Assembly: GCA_040881785.1 (NCBI GenBank)
Contig: JBBECO010000217.1
Span: 1-15,275 of the forward strand
DNA length: 15,275 nucleotides
Reading direction: 5' to 3'
Origin: JACDCA01 sp040881785
GTDB taxonomy: Bacteria > Acidobacteriota > Vicinamibacteria > Vicinamibacterales > 2-12-FULL-66-21
Of this stretch, positions 14,343 to 15,275 are shown piece after piece. The notes under the pieces were generated by a model. It saw only the letters and a program-made list of their open reading frames with translations. It was not told the origin of the DNA and did not search any database. The translations under genes and the position numbers were made by a program. Each line of letters begins with the position of its first letter. The stretch's first letter is position 1.

Positions 14343-14378
14343 GGCGTGCAGGTGTTAAGATTCGCGTTTCACCCGTTC

Positions 14379-14384
14379 AGGGGG
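14379..14384 (+). promoter_or_regulatory. Ribosome-binding site of preA
   Basis: AGGGGG lies 6 nt before the ATG at 14391. It is a good Shine-Dalgarno and fixes this start. Confidence 0.7.
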
Positions 14385-14390
14385 CAATCC

Positions 14391-15275
14391 ATGGCTGCCG
14401 ACTTATCGGTATCGTTCACGGGGCTGCGTTTCAAGAACCCGTTCCTGCTCTCGTCGGCGCCGCCGACCGAGTCCGACAGCAACATCATGCGCGCGTTCGA
14501 AGCCGGCTGGGGCGGCGTGGTCACCAAGACGATCGGCCTGCACCCGGTGACCAACGTCGCCGGGCCGAAGACGAAATTCCTCCGCACCGATCCGGCCACC
14601 TCGCGCCTGTCGATGCAGAAGCGCCCGGGCAGCGCGCTGCATTCCTCCTGGAACTGGGAGCTCATCTCCGACAAGACGATCGACTGGTGGCTGCCCCGGA
14701 TCGCCGGCATCAAGAAGGCGTTCCCCGAGCACATCCTCGTGGCGTCGATCATGGCCGGCTCCGGCAGTGACAAGGAACTGCGTCACTGGCAGGAACTGGC
14801 CAGCGGATGCCAGGACGCCGGTGCGGACGCCTTCGAGCTCAACCTCTCGTGTCCGCACATGGACCGGCAGGACATGGGATCCAACGTGGGCAAGGACGCC
14901 GGTCTCATCTCCACGGTGGCCAAAGCGGTCAAGGAAGTCGCCCGGGTGCCGGTCTGGTGCAAGCTCACGCCCTCCACGACCGACATCGTGGCCGAGGCGA
15001 GGGCGTCGTTCAACGCGGGCGCGGATGCCATCGTGTCGTCCAACACCTTCCCGTCGCTGCCACCCATCGATCCCGAGACGCTCGAATTCGAGATGAACGT
15101 GGACGGCTACGTCTCGAGCGGCGGCCTGGGCGGACCTGCCATCCTGCCGCAGTCGCTGGCGAAGATGGCCCAGATGACGCAGGCGTTTCCAGACAAGGCG
15201 TTCTCGGGCATCGGCGGCATCGCCGATTTCTCGCACGCGCTCAACTACTTCCTGCTCGGCTGCGGCACGGTGCAG
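14391..15275 (+). CDS. preA: NAD-dependent dihydropyrimidine dehydrogenase subunit PreA, 5' part
   Basis: The frame from ATG 14391 stays open to the window end (295 residues), so the 3' part is outside. It is an FMN-binding TIM-barrel of the dihydroorotate/dihydropyrimidine dehydrogenase family. It starts with ADLSVSFTGLRFKNPFLLSSAPPT, followed by GWGGVVTKTIGLHPV, then DAFELNLSCPHM, the NTFPSLPPID segment and GIGGIADFSHALNYFLLGCGTVQ. PreA, working with the flavoprotein PreT, reversibly reduces uracil or thymine to dihydropyrimidines. The usual length is about 410-430 residues, so the C-terminal two-[4Fe-4S] ferredoxin domain should follow beyond the window. In the active-site loop the sequence is DMGSNVGKD: valine takes the place of the mammalian catalytic cysteine, which I recall also being so in E. 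coli PreA. It diverges from the aldehyde dehydrogenase-hydA pair across 88 bp, forming a pyrimidine-catabolic locus; preT or beta-ureidopropionase may follow. Confidence 0.9.
   Translation, partial: MAADLSVSFTGLRFKNPFLLSSAPPTESDSNIMRAFEAGWGGVVTKTIGLHPVTNVAGPKTKFLRTDPATSRLSMQKRPGSALHSSWNWELISDKTIDWWLPRIAGIKKAFPEHILVASIMAGSGSDKELRHWQELASGCQDAGADAFELNLSCPHMDRQDMGSNVGKDAGLISTVAKAVKEVARVPVWCKLTPSTTDIVAEARASFNAGADAIVSSNTFPSLPPIDPETLEFEMNVDGYVSSGGLGGPAILPQSLAKMAQMTQAFPDKAFSGIGGIADFSHALNYFLLGCGTVQ

Overview
This window is GC-rich (roughly two thirds G+C) and gene-dense. Its gene families are ordinary chromosomal bacterial ones, and it carries small dispersed palindromic repeats between genes. A PqqL-like M16 peptidase, an AbgT transporter, a DUF2277 protein and a pyrimidine-degradation cluster occur together with GTAG-flanked hairpins and 'CGCAAAG'-type palindromes. 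This fits an uncultured soil or sediment Acidobacteriota (Vicinamibacteria-like) best, but that assignment is inference from gene content. There is no phage, plasmid, CRISPR, rRNA or tRNA signal. A run of 100 Ns flanked by an exact 55-bp duplication shows that this is a draft, probably metagenomic, scaffold.

Layout. (1) Bases 1-698, plus strand: 3' part of a membrane fatty-acid desaturase. It is followed 47 bp later by a bacterial dynamin-like GTPase (746-2482). (2) Bases 2604-4752, minus strand: an nfeD-flotillin operon, convergent with the GTPase and with its own candidate sigma70-type promoter. Together these four genes form a membrane-lipid and membrane-remodelling neighbourhood. (3) Bases 4818-6374, minus: an AbgT-family transporter with a hairpin and a 7-bp tandem repeat just upstream. 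(4) Bases 6452-8147, minus: a two-gene unit of an NCS1 nucleobase/hydantoin-type transporter and a DUF2277 protein, divergent from (5) a large exported M16 zinc peptidase (8203-11049, plus). (6) Bases 11230-14302, minus: aldehyde dehydrogenase followed by dihydropyrimidinase, divergent from (7) preA (14391 to the window end, plus), the catalytic subunit of dihydropyrimidine dehydrogenase.

How the genes may work together. PreA reduces uracil or thymine and dihydropyrimidinase opens the dihydropyrimidine ring. The aldehyde dehydrogenase could oxidise the semialdehyde formed downstream. The NCS1 carrier, whose visible binding-site residues resemble those of Mhp1, could import the nucleobase or hydantoin substrate. 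On the left, a desaturase, a dynamin, a flotillin and an NfeD partner suggest control of membrane fluidity, microdomains and remodelling. The non-coding features of most interest are two inverted arrays of a 9-bp unit, which occupy both convergent gene junctions in the window, and three REP-like hairpins, one of which overlaps the dihydropyrimidinase stop codon.
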